Positions 8,589 through 21,413 of a stretch of DNA of 64,000 nucleotides are shown piece after piece. Numbering within the stretch: the first letter of the stretch is position 1; each line of letters begins with the position of its first letter. Made by a program: the position numbers and the translations under genes. Under the pieces are notes generated by a model. That model searched no databases, was not told the origin of the DNA, and saw only the letters and a program-made list of their open reading frames with translations. This stretch comes from RFTU01 sp049423145. Its GTDB lineage: Bacteria > Pseudomonadota > Gammaproteobacteria > Burkholderiales > Burkholderiaceae_C. The stretch spans positions 7,918 through 71,917 of the forward strand of contig JBMSQF010000002.1 in the NCBI GenBank assembly GCA_049423145.1. Direction: 5' to 3'.

Positions 8589-10379
8589 ATGACGTATCGC
8601 GCCCCGGTCAAGGACATGCTGTTTGCCATGACGGAGCTGGCCCACCTGGAAGGCGTGGCGCAACTGCCCGGCTTCGAAGAGGCGGGCCCGGAGACGGCGG
8701 CCGCCGTCTTGGAGGAATGCGCCAAGCTCAATGAAGGCGTGATCGCGCCACTGAATTGGGAGGGGGACCGGTCGCCGTCCTTCCTCAAGGACGGACAGGT
8801 CACCACCACCACCGGATTCAAGGACGCATTTCGTCAATTCGCGCAGGGAGGCTGGCAGGGTCTGCAGCACCCCACTGCGTTTGGCGGCCAGGGCCTGCCC
8901 AAGACCATTGGTGCGGCTTGTGGAGAGATTCTCAACAGCGCCAACCTCAGCTTTGCGCTGTGCCCCTTGCTGACCGATGGGGCCATTGAGGCGCTGCTGA
9001 CGGCCGGCACGCCCGAGCAGCAGGCCACCTACATCCCCAAGATGGTCGACGGCACATGGACCGGCACGATGAACCTCACCGAGCCCCAGGCGGGCTCGGA
9101 CTTGTCGCTCGTGCGCACGCGCGCCGAGCCGCAGCCCGACGGCACCTACAAGATCTTCGGCACCAAGATCTACATCACCTACGGCGAGCACGACATGGCC
9201 GAGAACATCGTGCACCTGGTTTTGGCGCGCGTTCAAGGTGCGCCCGAGGGCGTCAAGGGCATCTCGCTGTTCATCGTGCCCAAGTACCTGGTGGCCGCGG
9301 ATGGAACGCTCGGCGCCCGCAACGATGTGCATTGCGTCTCCATTGAGCACAAGATGGGCATCAAGGCCAGCCCCACCGCCGTCTTGCAGTACGGTGACCA
9401 GGGGGGCGCCGTGGGCTACTTGGTCGGACAGGAGAACCGCGGCCTCGAATACATGTTCATCATGATGAACGCGGCGCGCTTTGCGGTGGGCGTGCAGGGC
9501 ATCGCGATTTCAGAGCGCGCTTACCAAAAGGCCGTGCAGTACGCGCGGGACCGGGTGCAGAGCCGGCCGGTCGACGGCTCCCTGAACACGGCTGCGCCCA
9601 TCATTCACCACCCCGATGTCAAGCGCATGTTGCTGACCATGCGCGCGGTCACCGAGGGTTGCCGGAGCATGGCCCTGGTGGCCGCGGCAGCCTTTGATGC
9701 GGCCCACGCGCATCCGGATGCGGCCGTGCGCGCGCAGAACCAGGCCTTCTATGAATTCCTGGTGCCGCTCGTGAAGGGTTACTCCACCGAGATGAGCCTG
9801 GAAGTGACTTCACTGGGTGTGCAGGTGCACGGCGGCATGGGGTTCATTGAGGAGACCGGTGCCGCGCAGTACTACCGAGACGCCAAGATCCTGACCATCT
9901 ACGAGGGCACCACGGCCATCCAGGCCAACGATCTGGTGGGGCGCAAGACGGCCCGCGATGGCGGCGCAGGTGCCCGCGGCATTGCGGCGCAGATCGAGGC
10001 CACCGAGCGTGAACTCGCAGCGCGCGACAGCGTCAACGCCCGCGCCCTGCTGGCGCGTCTGAAGGCCGCTCGTGAGGCTTTCCTGGATGTGGTGGATTTC
10101 GTGGTGGCGCAGTCCAAGGCCAACCCGAATGCGGTCTTCGCCGGGTCGGTGCCGTACTTGATGCTGGCGGGCAACCTCATGGCCGGCTGGCAGATGGCCC
10201 GTGCCTTGCTGGTGGCGGAAAGCAAATTGGCTGGCGGCCAAGACGCTGAGTTCATGAAGGCCAAGATCGCCACTTGCCGCGTGTATGCCGACCATGTGCT
10301 GTCGCGCGCACCCGGTCTTCGCGATTCGATCGTGGAAGGCAGCGACGGTGTGAACGCGATGGCCCTTGAGGCCTTCTGA
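8589..10379 (+). CDS. Acyl-CoA dehydrogenase, long DmdC-like type
   Basis: A 596-residue FAD flavoenzyme that introduces the alpha-beta double bond in an acyl-CoA and passes electrons to EtfAB. It is longer than classical 380-residue enzymes: an N-terminal extension opens with MTYRAPVKDMLF, then come the standard N-terminal, beta (MNLTEPQAGSDLS near residue 160) and C-terminal domains, and an extra C-terminal helical domain from about residue 470. The catalytic base is Glu439 in TIYEGTTAIQAND. This architecture matches the 3-methylmercaptopropionyl-CoA dehydrogenase (DmdC)-like subfamily, but members act on varied short or medium acyl-CoAs, so substrate is unknown. ATG 8589 is chosen over an upstream in-frame start at 8517 that would lie in the etfA terminator. 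Confidence 0.92.
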   Translation: MTYRAPVKDMLFAMTELAHLEGVAQLPGFEEAGPETAAAVLEECAKLNEGVIAPLNWEGDRSPSFLKDGQVTTTTGFKDAFRQFAQGGWQGLQHPTAFGGQGLPKTIGAACGEILNSANLSFALCPLLTDGAIEALLTAGTPEQQATYIPKMVDGTWTGTMNLTEPQAGSDLSLVRTRAEPQPDGTYKIFGTKIYITYGEHDMAENIVHLVLARVQGAPEGVKGISLFIVPKYLVAADGTLGARNDVHCVSIEHKMGIKASPTAVLQYGDQGGAVGYLVGQENRGLEYMFIMMNAARFAVGVQGIAISERAYQKAVQYARDRVQSRPVDGSLNTAAPIIHHPDVKRMLLTMRAVTEGCRSMALVAAAAFDAAHAHPDAAVRAQNQAFYEFLVPLVKGYSTEMSLEVTSLGVQVHGGMGFIEETGAAQYYRDAKILTIYEGTTAIQANDLVGRKTARDGGAGARGIAAQIEATERELAARDSVNARALLARLKAAREAFLDVVDFVVAQSKANPNAVFAGSVPYLMLAGNLMAGWQMARALLVAESKLAGGQDAEFMKAKIATCRVYADHVLSRAPGLRDSIVEGSDGVNAMALEAF

Positions 10380-10462
10380 TCCCCGGGCTTGCGCACCCCA
10401 GTACGCCGCGCACACGCCGCCCGCCCATCTCCGGTGCCCAGCGCCGGCTTCCTGGAGCCTTC

Positions 10463-11425
10463 ATGTCCCTGCCTGCCGTCTTCAACAAACTGCGCCTACC
10501 CGTCATCGGCTCGCCCCTGTTCATCATCAGCAATCCCAAGCTGGTGATTGCGCAGTGCAAGGCGGGCATCGTGGGCTCCATGCCCGCACTCAATGCGCGC
10601 CCCGCTTCGCAGCTCGACGAGTGGTTGCACGAGATCACGGAGGAATTGGCGGCTTGGGACCGTGCCCATCCCGACCAGCCGGCAGCGCCCTACGCCATCA
10701 ACCAGATCGTGCACAAGAGCAACGATCGGCTGGAGCACGACATGATGGTCTGTGCCAAGTACAAGGTGCCGATCGTGATCACCAGCCTGGGTGCCCGCGA
10801 GGATGTCAATCAGGGGGTGCATGCCTGGGGTGGTGTGGTGATGCACGATGTCATCAACAACGTCTTTGCGCGCAAGGCGATTGAGAAAGGCGCTGACGGC
10901 CTGATTCCCGTGGCCGCCGGTGCCGGTGGCCACGCCAGCGTCAAGAGCCCGTTTGCCATGGTGCAGGAAATCCGCCAATGGTTCGACGGCCCGCTGGCGC
11001 TCTCAGGCTCCATCGCTTCGGGTGGCGCCATCCTCGCCGCGCAGGCCATGGGGGCCGACCTCGCCTATATCGGGTCGCCGTTCATCGCCACCCATGAAGC
11101 GCGTGCTGTGGACGGCTACAAGGAGATGATTTGTCAAAGCAATTCTGACGATATCGTCTACAGCAACTTCTACACCGGCATCCACGGCAACTACCTCAAG
11201 GGCAGCATCCGAAACGCGGGCATGGACCCCGACAACCTGCCCGAGAGCGACCCCAGCAAGATGAACTTCGCCACGGGTGACGGCGCCCATGCAGCCAAGG
11301 CCTGGCGCGACATCTGGGGATGCGGTCAGGGCATTGGGGTCATCCGTGAGGTGGTGGGGGCAGGCGATCTGGTGGCGCGTCTGGCCACCGAATACACGCA
11401 AGCTCGGCAGCGTTTGCTGGCCTGA
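10463..11425 (+). CDS. Nitronate monooxygenase / 2-nitropropane dioxygenase-like FMN enzyme
   Basis: A 320-residue TIM-barrel flavoprotein. The start MSLPAVFNKLRLPVIGSPLF and the motif PVAAGAGGHASVKSPFA (residues about 151-168) fit the class I nitronate monooxygenase family, as does GADLAYIGSPFIATHEA near residue 198 for FMN phosphate binding. These enzymes oxidise nitronates, yet homologues in beta-proteobacteria often sit with acyl-CoA metabolism genes, where their true substrate is unclear. It lies 83 bp downstream of the acyl-CoA dehydrogenase and may be cotranscribed. A CTGGAG Shine-Dalgarno precedes the ATG. Confidence 0.88.
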   Translation: MSLPAVFNKLRLPVIGSPLFIISNPKLVIAQCKAGIVGSMPALNARPASQLDEWLHEITEELAAWDRAHPDQPAAPYAINQIVHKSNDRLEHDMMVCAKYKVPIVITSLGAREDVNQGVHAWGGVVMHDVINNVFARKAIEKGADGLIPVAAGAGGHASVKSPFAMVQEIRQWFDGPLALSGSIASGGAILAAQAMGADLAYIGSPFIATHEARAVDGYKEMICQSNSDDIVYSNFYTGIHGNYLKGSIRNAGMDPDNLPESDPSKMNFATGDGAHAAKAWRDIWGCGQGIGVIREVVGAGDLVARLATEYTQARQRLLA

Positions 11426-11453
11426 ACCCGCCGACCCTGCTCGGTCTGTTCTT

Positions 11454-11813
11454 TCAGGTGGCGGCGGGGTCTGCGGGCGCGTCGTCCATGGAGCAATCGC
11501 AGCCGATGCCCGCCGCGATCCACCGGCGGGCAGCCCCGTGCAACCGGGACTGCCACCAGCGTCTGAGCGAACCGGCATCCGGCGGCAATTTCGACGGGTC
11601 CGTGGCAGCCAGCACGCCACAACGGTAGGTGCGGCTGCTGCCGTGCCATTCCAGCCATTGACACGGCCCATGGGTCCGAAGGGTGAGCAGGGCTCCCATA
11701 GGGCAGGGTTCGGCCAAGCAGCAAACGCCGCAGCCATTGCAGGTCTGACCCTCCCTCGGCTTGGGCGGCGCGGCAGGATGGATCTTCAGCGTCACCAACT
11801 TCTTCGTGACCAT
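11454..11813 (-). CDS. Small cysteine-rich protein, putative metal or Fe-S binding
   Basis: A 119-residue cytosolic protein with nine cysteines. The core is C25-x2-C28-x2-C31-C32-x4-C37, then Cys51, Cys65 and a C-terminal C105-x-C107. The N-terminal CNGCGVCC-LAEPCPMG resembles ferredoxin-like and YkgJ-type zinc/iron chelating clusters, but it is not a standard 2x[4Fe-4S] ferredoxin. The rest is Trp/Arg-rich (WLEWHG, RRWWQSR). I recognise it only as a conserved hypothetical of the Burkholderiales type. It is convergent with the nitronate monooxygenase (28 bp between stops) and divergent from sucA. Confidence 0.7.
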   Translation of the reverse strand: MVTKKLVTLKIHPAAPPKPREGQTCNGCGVCCLAEPCPMGALLTLRTHGPCQWLEWHGSSRTYRCGVLAATDPSKLPPDAGSLRRWWQSRLHGAARRWIAAGIGCDCSMDDAPADPAAT

Positions 11814-11887
11814 GGGTGGCTTCGGGAAAACTCGGCAGTCTCCATTGTGTACCGGGCCCCATCGTCAGGTTCACGCCGGGAATCCGG

Positions 11888-11896
11888 TGATACGAT
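11888..11896 (+). promoter_or_regulatory. Candidate extended -10 promoter of sucA
   Basis: TGATACGAT reads as an extended -10 element (TGn + TACGAT) about 150 bases before the sucA start. TTCACG at 11870-11875 is a weak -35 candidate, only 15 bases upstream. This is a motif call by eye. Confidence 0.3.
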
Positions 11897-11924
11897 GGGG
11901 GCGTTTGACTGAATAGGTCCTTCC

Positions 11925-12047
11925 CGTCCCCTTGCTGGTCTGTCCAACAGCAAGGCGGGTCGCAATCCGCCAACCGGTAGAGCCGGGTCGCGGAAGGTTG
12001 TGCAACCCATCGAAGCCCTGGAAACCGGGGCGAAAGGTGAGCGAGAC
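11925..12047 (+). ncRNA. Structured sucA 5' leader, candidate sucA RNA motif
   Basis: The 120 bases before sucA hold several hairpins in a row: CTTGCTG (11931-11937) with CAGCAAG (11948-11954); GGCGG (11954-11958) with CCGCC (11967-11971), which shares one G with the first; CCGG (11974-11977) with CCGG (11983-11986); and GGTTG-TG-CAACC (11996-12007). The ribosome binding site AAAGGTGAG follows at 12033-12041. A conserved cis-regulatory sucA RNA motif is known upstream of sucA in Burkholderiales, and this leader is in the right place; the match to its consensus was not computed. Confidence 0.5.
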
Positions 12048-14906
<2,859 letters not shown>

Positions 14907-14908
14907 TC

Positions 14909-14954
14909 ACCCGCTGCCCCTGCGCCGCGTGAGTCCACCGCGGCGGCAGCGGGT
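14909..14954 (+). promoter_or_regulatory. Long hairpin in the sucA-sucB gap
   Basis: ACCCGCTGC (14909-14917) pairs perfectly with GCAGCGGGT (14946-14954). Inside it CGCCGCG (14923-14929) pairs with CGCGGCG (14939-14945), with a loop of nine bases and a small left-hand bulge. There is no U-tract, so it may act as an mRNA processing or stability element between the two operon genes rather than as a terminator. Confidence 0.5.
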
Positions 14955-14989
14955 GGCTCTCACCTCAACCAGACAAGAAGCTGTTCATC

Positions 14990-16258
<1,269 letters not shown>

Positions 16259-16272
16259 CCGAGCGGCACCTG

Positions 16273-16416
16273 GGGGACAGACTGAGGAGCGAAGCGACGA
16301 GCTCTGTCCCCTTCCAATGACCTTGCGGGACAGACTGAGTAGCGAAGCGACGAGCTCTGTCCCCTTCCAATGACCTTGCGGGACAGACTGAGTAGCGAAG
16401 CGACGAGCTCTGTCCC
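16273..16416. repeat. Three tandem 53-bp palindromic repeats
   Basis: Three copies at 16274-16310, 16327-16363 and 16380-16416, each exactly 53 bp apart. Each has a hairpin with arms GGGACAGA / TCTGTCCC around a conserved 21-base centre, and copies are separated by the identical spacer CTTCCAATGACCTTGC. Copies two and three are identical; copy one differs at one centre base (GAGGAG for GAGTAG). The shape resembles REP/BIME elements mobilised by RAYT transposases, though no transposase is in the window. They fill the gap between sucB and lpd and end about 20 bases before lpd. Confidence 0.9.
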
Positions 16417-16437
16417 CAACTGACTATGGTGGATTCC

Positions 16438-17862
16438 ATGAAAAACTTCGACATCATCGTCATCGGCGGTGGCCCTGGCGGCTACATCGCCGCGATCCGC
16501 GCGGCGCAACTTGGTTTCAACGTCGCCTGTATCGACGAATGGAAAAACGCCAAGGGCGGTGCAGCACCGGGCGGTACCTGCACCAATGTGGGTTGCATTC
16601 CCTCCAAGGCGCTCCTGCAGTCCAGCGAGCACTACGAGCAGGCTGCACATCATTTCGCTGACCATGGCATCGGCGTCCAGGGCCTTTCGATCGACGTGTC
16701 CAAGATGCTGGAGCGCAAGGACACCGTGGTCAAGCAAAACAACGACGGCATCCTCTACCTGTTCAAGAAGAACAAAGTGAGCTTCTTCCACGGCCGTGGC
16801 TCCTTTGCGAAAGCGGTCGACGGTGGCTATGAGATCCAGGTGAGCGGGTCTTCTGAAGAACAACTCATCGGCCAGCAGGTCATCGTGGCCACGGGATCGA
16901 ATGCGCGTGCACTGCCCGGAACACCATTCGACGAAGAACTCATCCTTTCCAATGACGGTGCCTTGCGCATCGGTGGCGTGCCCAAGCGGCTGGGCCTCAT
17001 CGGCTCCGGCGTCATCGGCCTGGAAATGGGATCTGTTTGGCGCCGCTTGGGCGCCGAGGTCACGATCCTCGAGGGCCTGCCCACTTTCCTGGGCGCGGTG
17101 GATGAGCAGATCGCCAAGGAAGCGCACAAGGCCTTCACCAAGCAGGGTCTGAAGATCGAGCTCGGCGTGAAGGTCGGTGAGGTCAAGACCGGCAAGAAGG
17201 GTGTCAGCGTCACCTACACCGATGCCAAGGGCGCCGACCAAAAGCTCGATGTCGACAAGCTCATCATCTCCATCGGGCGCGTCCCCAACACCACGGGCCT
17301 GAATGCGCAAGCCGTGGGGCTGAAACTCGACGAGCGCGGTGCCATCGTGGTGGATGACGAGTGCCGTACCAATCTGCCGGGCGTGTGGGCGGTCGGTGAC
17401 GTGGTGCGTGGACCGATGCTCGCGCACAAGGCCGAGGAAGAGGGGGTGGCCGTGGCTGAGCGCATTGCCGGCCAGCATGGCCATGTCAACTTCAACACCA
17501 TACCCTGGGTCATCTACACCAGTCCGGAGATCGCGTGGGTGGGCCAGACCGAGCAACAGCTCAAGGCGGCAGGCCGCGCCTACAAGGCAGGCACCTTCCC
17601 CTTCATGGCCAACGGGCGGGCGCGGGCCCTCGGGGACACCACCGGCATGGTCAAGTTCCTGGCGGACGCCCAAACCGATGAAATCCTCGGCGTGCACATC
17701 GTGGGCCCCTTCGCCTCCGAACTGATCGCTGAAGCCGTGGTGGCGATGGAATTCAAGGCCAGTGCCGAAGACATCGCGCGCATCTGCCATGCGCATCCCT
17801 CCTTGAGCGAGGCCACCAAGGAAGCCGCCCTGGCGGTTGACAAGCGAACCCTGAACTTCTGA
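16438..17862 (+). CDS. lpd: Dihydrolipoyl dehydrogenase (E3)
   Basis: A 474-residue flavoprotein that reoxidises the lipoyl groups of SucB, and probably also of GcvH, with NAD. The FAD-binding GGGPGGYIAA is near residue 11; the redox-active disulfide is Cys48/Cys53 in GGTCTNVGCIPSK; the NAD-binding GSGVIGLEMGSVW is near 188; the catalytic His453 and Glu458 lie in HAHPSLSE. ATG 16438 is chosen because it gives the usual short N-terminus (MKNFDIIVIGG) with GGTGGA upstream; an in-frame ATG at 16426 would add four residues. It is the third gene of the sucAB-lpd cluster, separated from sucB by a repeat array. Confidence 0.95.
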   Translation: MKNFDIIVIGGGPGGYIAAIRAAQLGFNVACIDEWKNAKGGAAPGGTCTNVGCIPSKALLQSSEHYEQAAHHFADHGIGVQGLSIDVSKMLERKDTVVKQNNDGILYLFKKNKVSFFHGRGSFAKAVDGGYEIQVSGSSEEQLIGQQVIVATGSNARALPGTPFDEELILSNDGALRIGGVPKRLGLIGSGVIGLEMGSVWRRLGAEVTILEGLPTFLGAVDEQIAKEAHKAFTKQGLKIELGVKVGEVKTGKKGVSVTYTDAKGADQKLDVDKLIISIGRVPNTTGLNAQAVGLKLDERGAIVVDDECRTNLPGVWAVGDVVRGPMLAHKAEEEGVAVAERIAGQHGHVNFNTIPWVIYTSPEIAWVGQTEQQLKAAGRAYKAGTFPFMANGRARALGDTTGMVKFLADAQTDEILGVHIVGPFASELIAEAVVAMEFKASAEDIARICHAHPSLSEATKEAALAVDKRTLNF

Positions 17863-17885
17863 TGGTCCAAGGCTGAGGGCAGCCG

Positions 17886-18983
17886 ATGGGCGTCCGCGCA
17901 CTGTACGAACGCACCCTGCAGGAGCGGGGCTTCCACAGCGACCCCGCGCAAGGCCGTGCGGTGGACGCCTTGGAGCGCTGCGAAAACGAGTGGATCGATT
18001 ACCGCGCGCGCCGCGCCAATGCCGTCACGCGCATGCTCGTCAAGCCACCCATTCCCAAGGGGGTGTATCTCTATGGCGGGGTCGGACGGGGGAAGAGCTT
18101 CCTGATGGACAGCTTCTTCCAGTCGGTTCCGCTTCAGCGCAAGACCCGACTGCACTTTCACGAGTTCATGCGGGAGGTGCACCGCGAGCTGGCCGAACTC
18201 AAGGGCCTCCAGAACCCTTTGGATGAATTGGGCAAGCGCATCGCCAAGCGTTTTCGGCTCATCTGCTTCGACGAGTTTCATGTGGCCGATGTCACCGATG
18301 CGATGATCCTGTACCGCTTGCTCGAATCCTTGTTTTCCAACCGGGTCAGCATCCTCACCACCTCCAACTTTCACCCCGATGGCCTGTATCCAAACGGCTT
18401 GCACCGCGATCGCATCCTGCCGGCCATTGAATTGCTCAAGCGCGAGTTGGAGGTCATCAATGTGGACAACGGGATCGACTACCGGCGACGCACGCTGGAA
18501 AAGGTCTCGCGCTACCACACGCCCTTGAACGAGTCGGCCGAGCAGGCCCTCACGCAGACCTTCGAGCAGCTGGCCGAAGTCAAGGATGAGCCGCCGGTGC
18601 TCAACATCGAGCACCGGGAAATCACCGCCAGACGCAAGGCCGGTGGCGTGGTCTGGTTTGATTTCAAGTGGCTGTGTGGTGGTCCGCGGTCACAGAACGA
18701 CTACCTGGAGATCGCCTCGCGCTTTCACACGGTGATCCTCTCCAACGTTCCGCAGATGCCCCCTCGAATGGCCAGCGAGGCGCGCCGCTTCACTTGGCTC
18801 GTCGACGTGCTCTACGACCGCCGCTGCAAGCTCATCATCAGTGCCGAATGTCCCCCGGAGGATCTGTATACCGAAGGGCCGCTGGCTCATGAGTTTCCGC
18901 GCACGGTCTCGCGTTTGAACGAGATGCAGTCGGCGGAATTCCTGGCCCAAGAGCGTCGTACGGTGGACACTGCACTGACCTGA
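17886..18983 (+). CDS. zapE: Cell division ATPase ZapE (AFG1-like)
   Basis: 365 residues. A cytosolic P-loop ATPase of the AFG1/ZapE family, which in E. coli acts on FtsZ rings under stress. Walker A is GGVGRGKSFLMD near residue 65, Walker B is LICFDEFHVADV near 125, and the family block ILTTSNFHPDGLYPNGLHRD is near 160. FHTVILSNVPQM follows further on. It lies 23 bp behind lpd, with GCTGAGGG as ribosome binding site, and may be transcribed with it, an arrangement common in this group. Confidence 0.92.
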   Translation: MGVRALYERTLQERGFHSDPAQGRAVDALERCENEWIDYRARRANAVTRMLVKPPIPKGVYLYGGVGRGKSFLMDSFFQSVPLQRKTRLHFHEFMREVHRELAELKGLQNPLDELGKRIAKRFRLICFDEFHVADVTDAMILYRLLESLFSNRVSILTTSNFHPDGLYPNGLHRDRILPAIELLKRELEVINVDNGIDYRRRTLEKVSRYHTPLNESAEQALTQTFEQLAEVKDEPPVLNIEHREITARRKAGGVVWFDFKWLCGGPRSQNDYLEIASRFHTVILSNVPQMPPRMASEARRFTWLVDVLYDRRCKLIISAECPPEDLYTEGPLAHEFPRTVSRLNEMQSAEFLAQERRTVDTALT

Positions 18984-19081
18984 TGCCGGCGACCCCCCCG
19001 CCCCATGTCGATGGCGTCATCCCCCTGGCGAGTGAAGAAGCGCTCAGAGAAGACGGTGGCGCCTAGAATGCCGCCTGCTGC

Positions 19082-19285
19082 ATGGATGACAACCTCCACT
19101 CCCCCCAACGCCAGTTGATCGAGTTGCGCATCGAGCATGCGGACCTCGACAGCCTCATCGACCGCCTGTCTGAACAACCGCAACCGGATGACCTCGCACT
19201 GCGCCGTCTGAAGAAGCGCCGCCTCCTGTTGCGAGACCAGATCCGCCGGCTTGAACTCGAAACCGAGCCGCCAGAACCCGCCTGA
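19082..19285 (+). CDS. YdcH-family small protein (DUF465)
   Basis: 67 residues, highly charged and predicted to be almost all alpha-helix. The pattern QRQLIELRIEHADLDSLIDRL...DLALRRLKKRRLLLRDQIRRLE is the DUF465/YdcH two-helix coiled-coil hairpin. The function of the family is unknown. A possible -10 element TAGAAT lies about 20 bases upstream. Its end overlaps the open frame of the downstream helicase, though the helicase proper probably begins later. Confidence 0.85.
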   Translation: MDDNLHSPQRQLIELRIEHADLDSLIDRLSEQPQPDDLALRRLKKRRLLLRDQIRRLELETEPPEPA

Positions 19286-19388
19286 TTGCCGGGCTTGGTC
19301 GCCCGCCCTTCGAGACAGCCCTTTGAGAGGCCGCTTGACGCCCTTTGCTGAACCGAACGATCCCGCCTGTGAGGGGCCGCCGACGGCC

Positions 19389-21404
19389 TTGCCCCATGCG
19401 CCGGGTGAGCTTGCTCAGGCGGTCGCCGATCTCATGGGGGTGCATGGCCCGCTGGCGCGCCAAGACCCTGACTACCGCGAACGCGTCGAGCAGACGGCGA
19501 TGGCACGGGCCGTTTCGCTTGCGATCGAAGAGAACACGGCGCTGGTGGTGGAGGCCGGCACGGGAGTGGGCAAGACCTACGCCTACCTGATTCCGCTGTT
19601 GATCAGCGGGCGCCGAGGCTTGGTGAGTACGGCCACCAAGAGTTTGCAGGACCAACTCTATTGGCGCGACCTTCCGCGTTTGTGCGAGCGCTTGGGTATT
19701 CCCGTGACGATCGCGTTGCTCAAAGGGCGCAGCAGTTACCTGTGCCGTCACCGGCTGACCCTGGCGCGCCAACTCCCCGAGGGCTTGGACCGGCTGAGTC
19801 TGAAGACCTTGGCGCGGGTCGAAGACTGGGCACGGACCACGGGCAGTGGCGATCTGTCCGAAGTTCCGGGCCTCGATGAGCGCTCAAGCTTGCTGCCGCT
19901 GATCACATCGACCCGCGAGAACTGTCTGGGCAGCGAATGCCCGTCCTTCGGGGATTGCCATGTGATGCAGGCGCGCCGTCAGGCGATGTCGGCTGATCTG
20001 GTGGTGGTGAACCACCATCTGTTCTTCGCCGATCTGGCCCTGAAGGAGGGTGGGATGGCCGAGCTGTTGCCCGCTGCCGAAGTCGTGGTCTTCGACGAGG
20101 CCCACCAGATTCTGGACACCGGCTTGCAGTTCGTGGCCACCAGCATCGGCAGCCTGGCCATCCTGGACCTCGCGCGGGACTTGCGGACCGCTGGCCTGGC
20201 CCATGCCAAGGGGCTGCAGGATTGGCTGGCCTGCAGCCAGGGGCTGGAGCAGGCGGTTCGCGAATGGCTGTTGGCCTGTGATGGTGGCGAGGGTGGGCGC
20301 AAATCCCGTCGGGTCCGCTGGGCCGAACGGGCCTCGGGCCGTGCCGATGCGCCGGCCCGCCCGGTCGAGGTGGCTTTCGCGCAGTCCTTGGCCACTCTGG
20401 CCGCGGCGCTTGTGAGTGCCCGGGAGTGTGCAGCAGCGGTTTCTGAAGCGCACCCCGATCTGCTGCGTCTGCGCGATCGCGCGGATGAGCTCCTTCATCG
20501 GGTCCAGGTGTTCCAGTCACCCCCTGCCACCGACCGGGTCCGGTGGATCGACGTGGGGCCCTCACAGGCGCGGCTCATCGACACGCCTTTGGACATCCGG
20601 GAACTGATGCAGCAATCGCGGACGCAAACGCCCAGGGCCTGGGTGTTCACTTCGGCCACCTTGGGCGACGAACCCGGCCTTTCGTGGTTTCGTCAGCAGG
20701 CGGGTTTGGAAGACGCACGCGCCTTGTCGGTCGGCAGCCCCTATGACTACGCCGCTCATGCGCGCCTGTGGGTGCCCCAGCAGCTGCCGGCTCCGGGCGA
20801 GGCGGGCCACAACGAGGCGGTCGCTGATCTGGCCGCCCGGTGTGCCGCGCGGCTGGGGGGACGAACCTTTGTGTTGGCCACCACGCTGCGGGCGCTACCC
20901 ATCATCGGCGAACACCTGCGTTCGGTCTTTGCCTCGAGGGATCTGGCCATCGAGGTGCTGGTCCAGGGCAGCGAGCCCAAGCGTACCCTGCTGGAGCGTT
21001 TCCTTCAGGCCAACAGGGCCGCAGGGGCCGTCCTCGTGGGAGCCGCGAGCTTCTGGGAAGGCATCGATGTCCCAGGCCGAGCCTTGCAATGCGTGATCAT
21101 CGACAAGTTGCCGTTCCCGCCGCCCGACGATCCCTTGCTGGAGGCGCGCACCCGTGCATTGAAGGCGCAAGGCCGAGACCCCTTCGCGGAACTGTCTTTG
21201 GCTGAGATGGCCATTGCGCTCAAGCAGGGCGCAGGCCGGCTCATCAGAAGCGAAACCGATCGCGGCCTGTTGGTGATCGCCGACAAGCGGCTGCATACCA
21301 AGGGATATGGGCCACGCATCCTGGCCGCACTGCCGCCCATGGCGCGCTGCGCCAGCGGAGCGGCTGTGGTGGAGTGGCTGGATGAGCTGCGAAGCCAGCC
21401 TTGA
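19389..21404 (+). CDS. ATP-dependent DNA helicase, DinG/YoaA (XPD-like) family
   Basis: About 671 residues; an SF2 Fe-S helicase acting on damaged or structured DNA. Walker A is VEAGTGVGKTYAYL; STATKSLQDQL follows; the Fe-S cysteines are in SYLCRHRL and ENCLGSECPSFGDC; the DEAH box is VVVFDEAHQIL; C-terminal motifs include FVLATTLRALP, GAASFWEGIDVPG and KQGAGRLIRSETDRG. The match is better to YoaA than to DinG. The start is uncertain: TTG 19389 keeps the helix LAQAVADLMG before GPLARQDP and follows GAGGGG, ATG 19434 is an alternative, and the open frame reaches TTG 19251 inside the ydcH-type gene. It ends 9 bp from the convergent bamD. Confidence 0.88.
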   Translation: MPHAPGELAQAVADLMGVHGPLARQDPDYRERVEQTAMARAVSLAIEENTALVVEAGTGVGKTYAYLIPLLISGRRGLVSTATKSLQDQLYWRDLPRLCERLGIPVTIALLKGRSSYLCRHRLTLARQLPEGLDRLSLKTLARVEDWARTTGSGDLSEVPGLDERSSLLPLITSTRENCLGSECPSFGDCHVMQARRQAMSADLVVVNHHLFFADLALKEGGMAELLPAAEVVVFDEAHQILDTGLQFVATSIGSLAILDLARDLRTAGLAHAKGLQDWLACSQGLEQAVREWLLACDGGEGGRKSRRVRWAERASGRADAPARPVEVAFAQSLATLAAALVSARECAAAVSEAHPDLLRLRDRADELLHRVQVFQSPPATDRVRWIDVGPSQARLIDTPLDIRELMQQSRTQTPRAWVFTSATLGDEPGLSWFRQQAGLEDARALSVGSPYDYAAHARLWVPQQLPAPGEAGHNEAVADLAARCAARLGGRTFVLATTLRALPIIGEHLRSVFASRDLAIEVLVQGSEPKRTLLERFLQANRAAGAVLVGAASFWEGIDVPGRALQCVIIDKLPFPPPDDPLLEARTRALKAQGRDPFAELSLAEMAIALKQGAGRLIRSETDRGLLVIADKRLHTKGYGPRILAALPPMARCASGAAVVEWLDELRSQP

Positions 21405-21413
21405 GGGCCGTCC

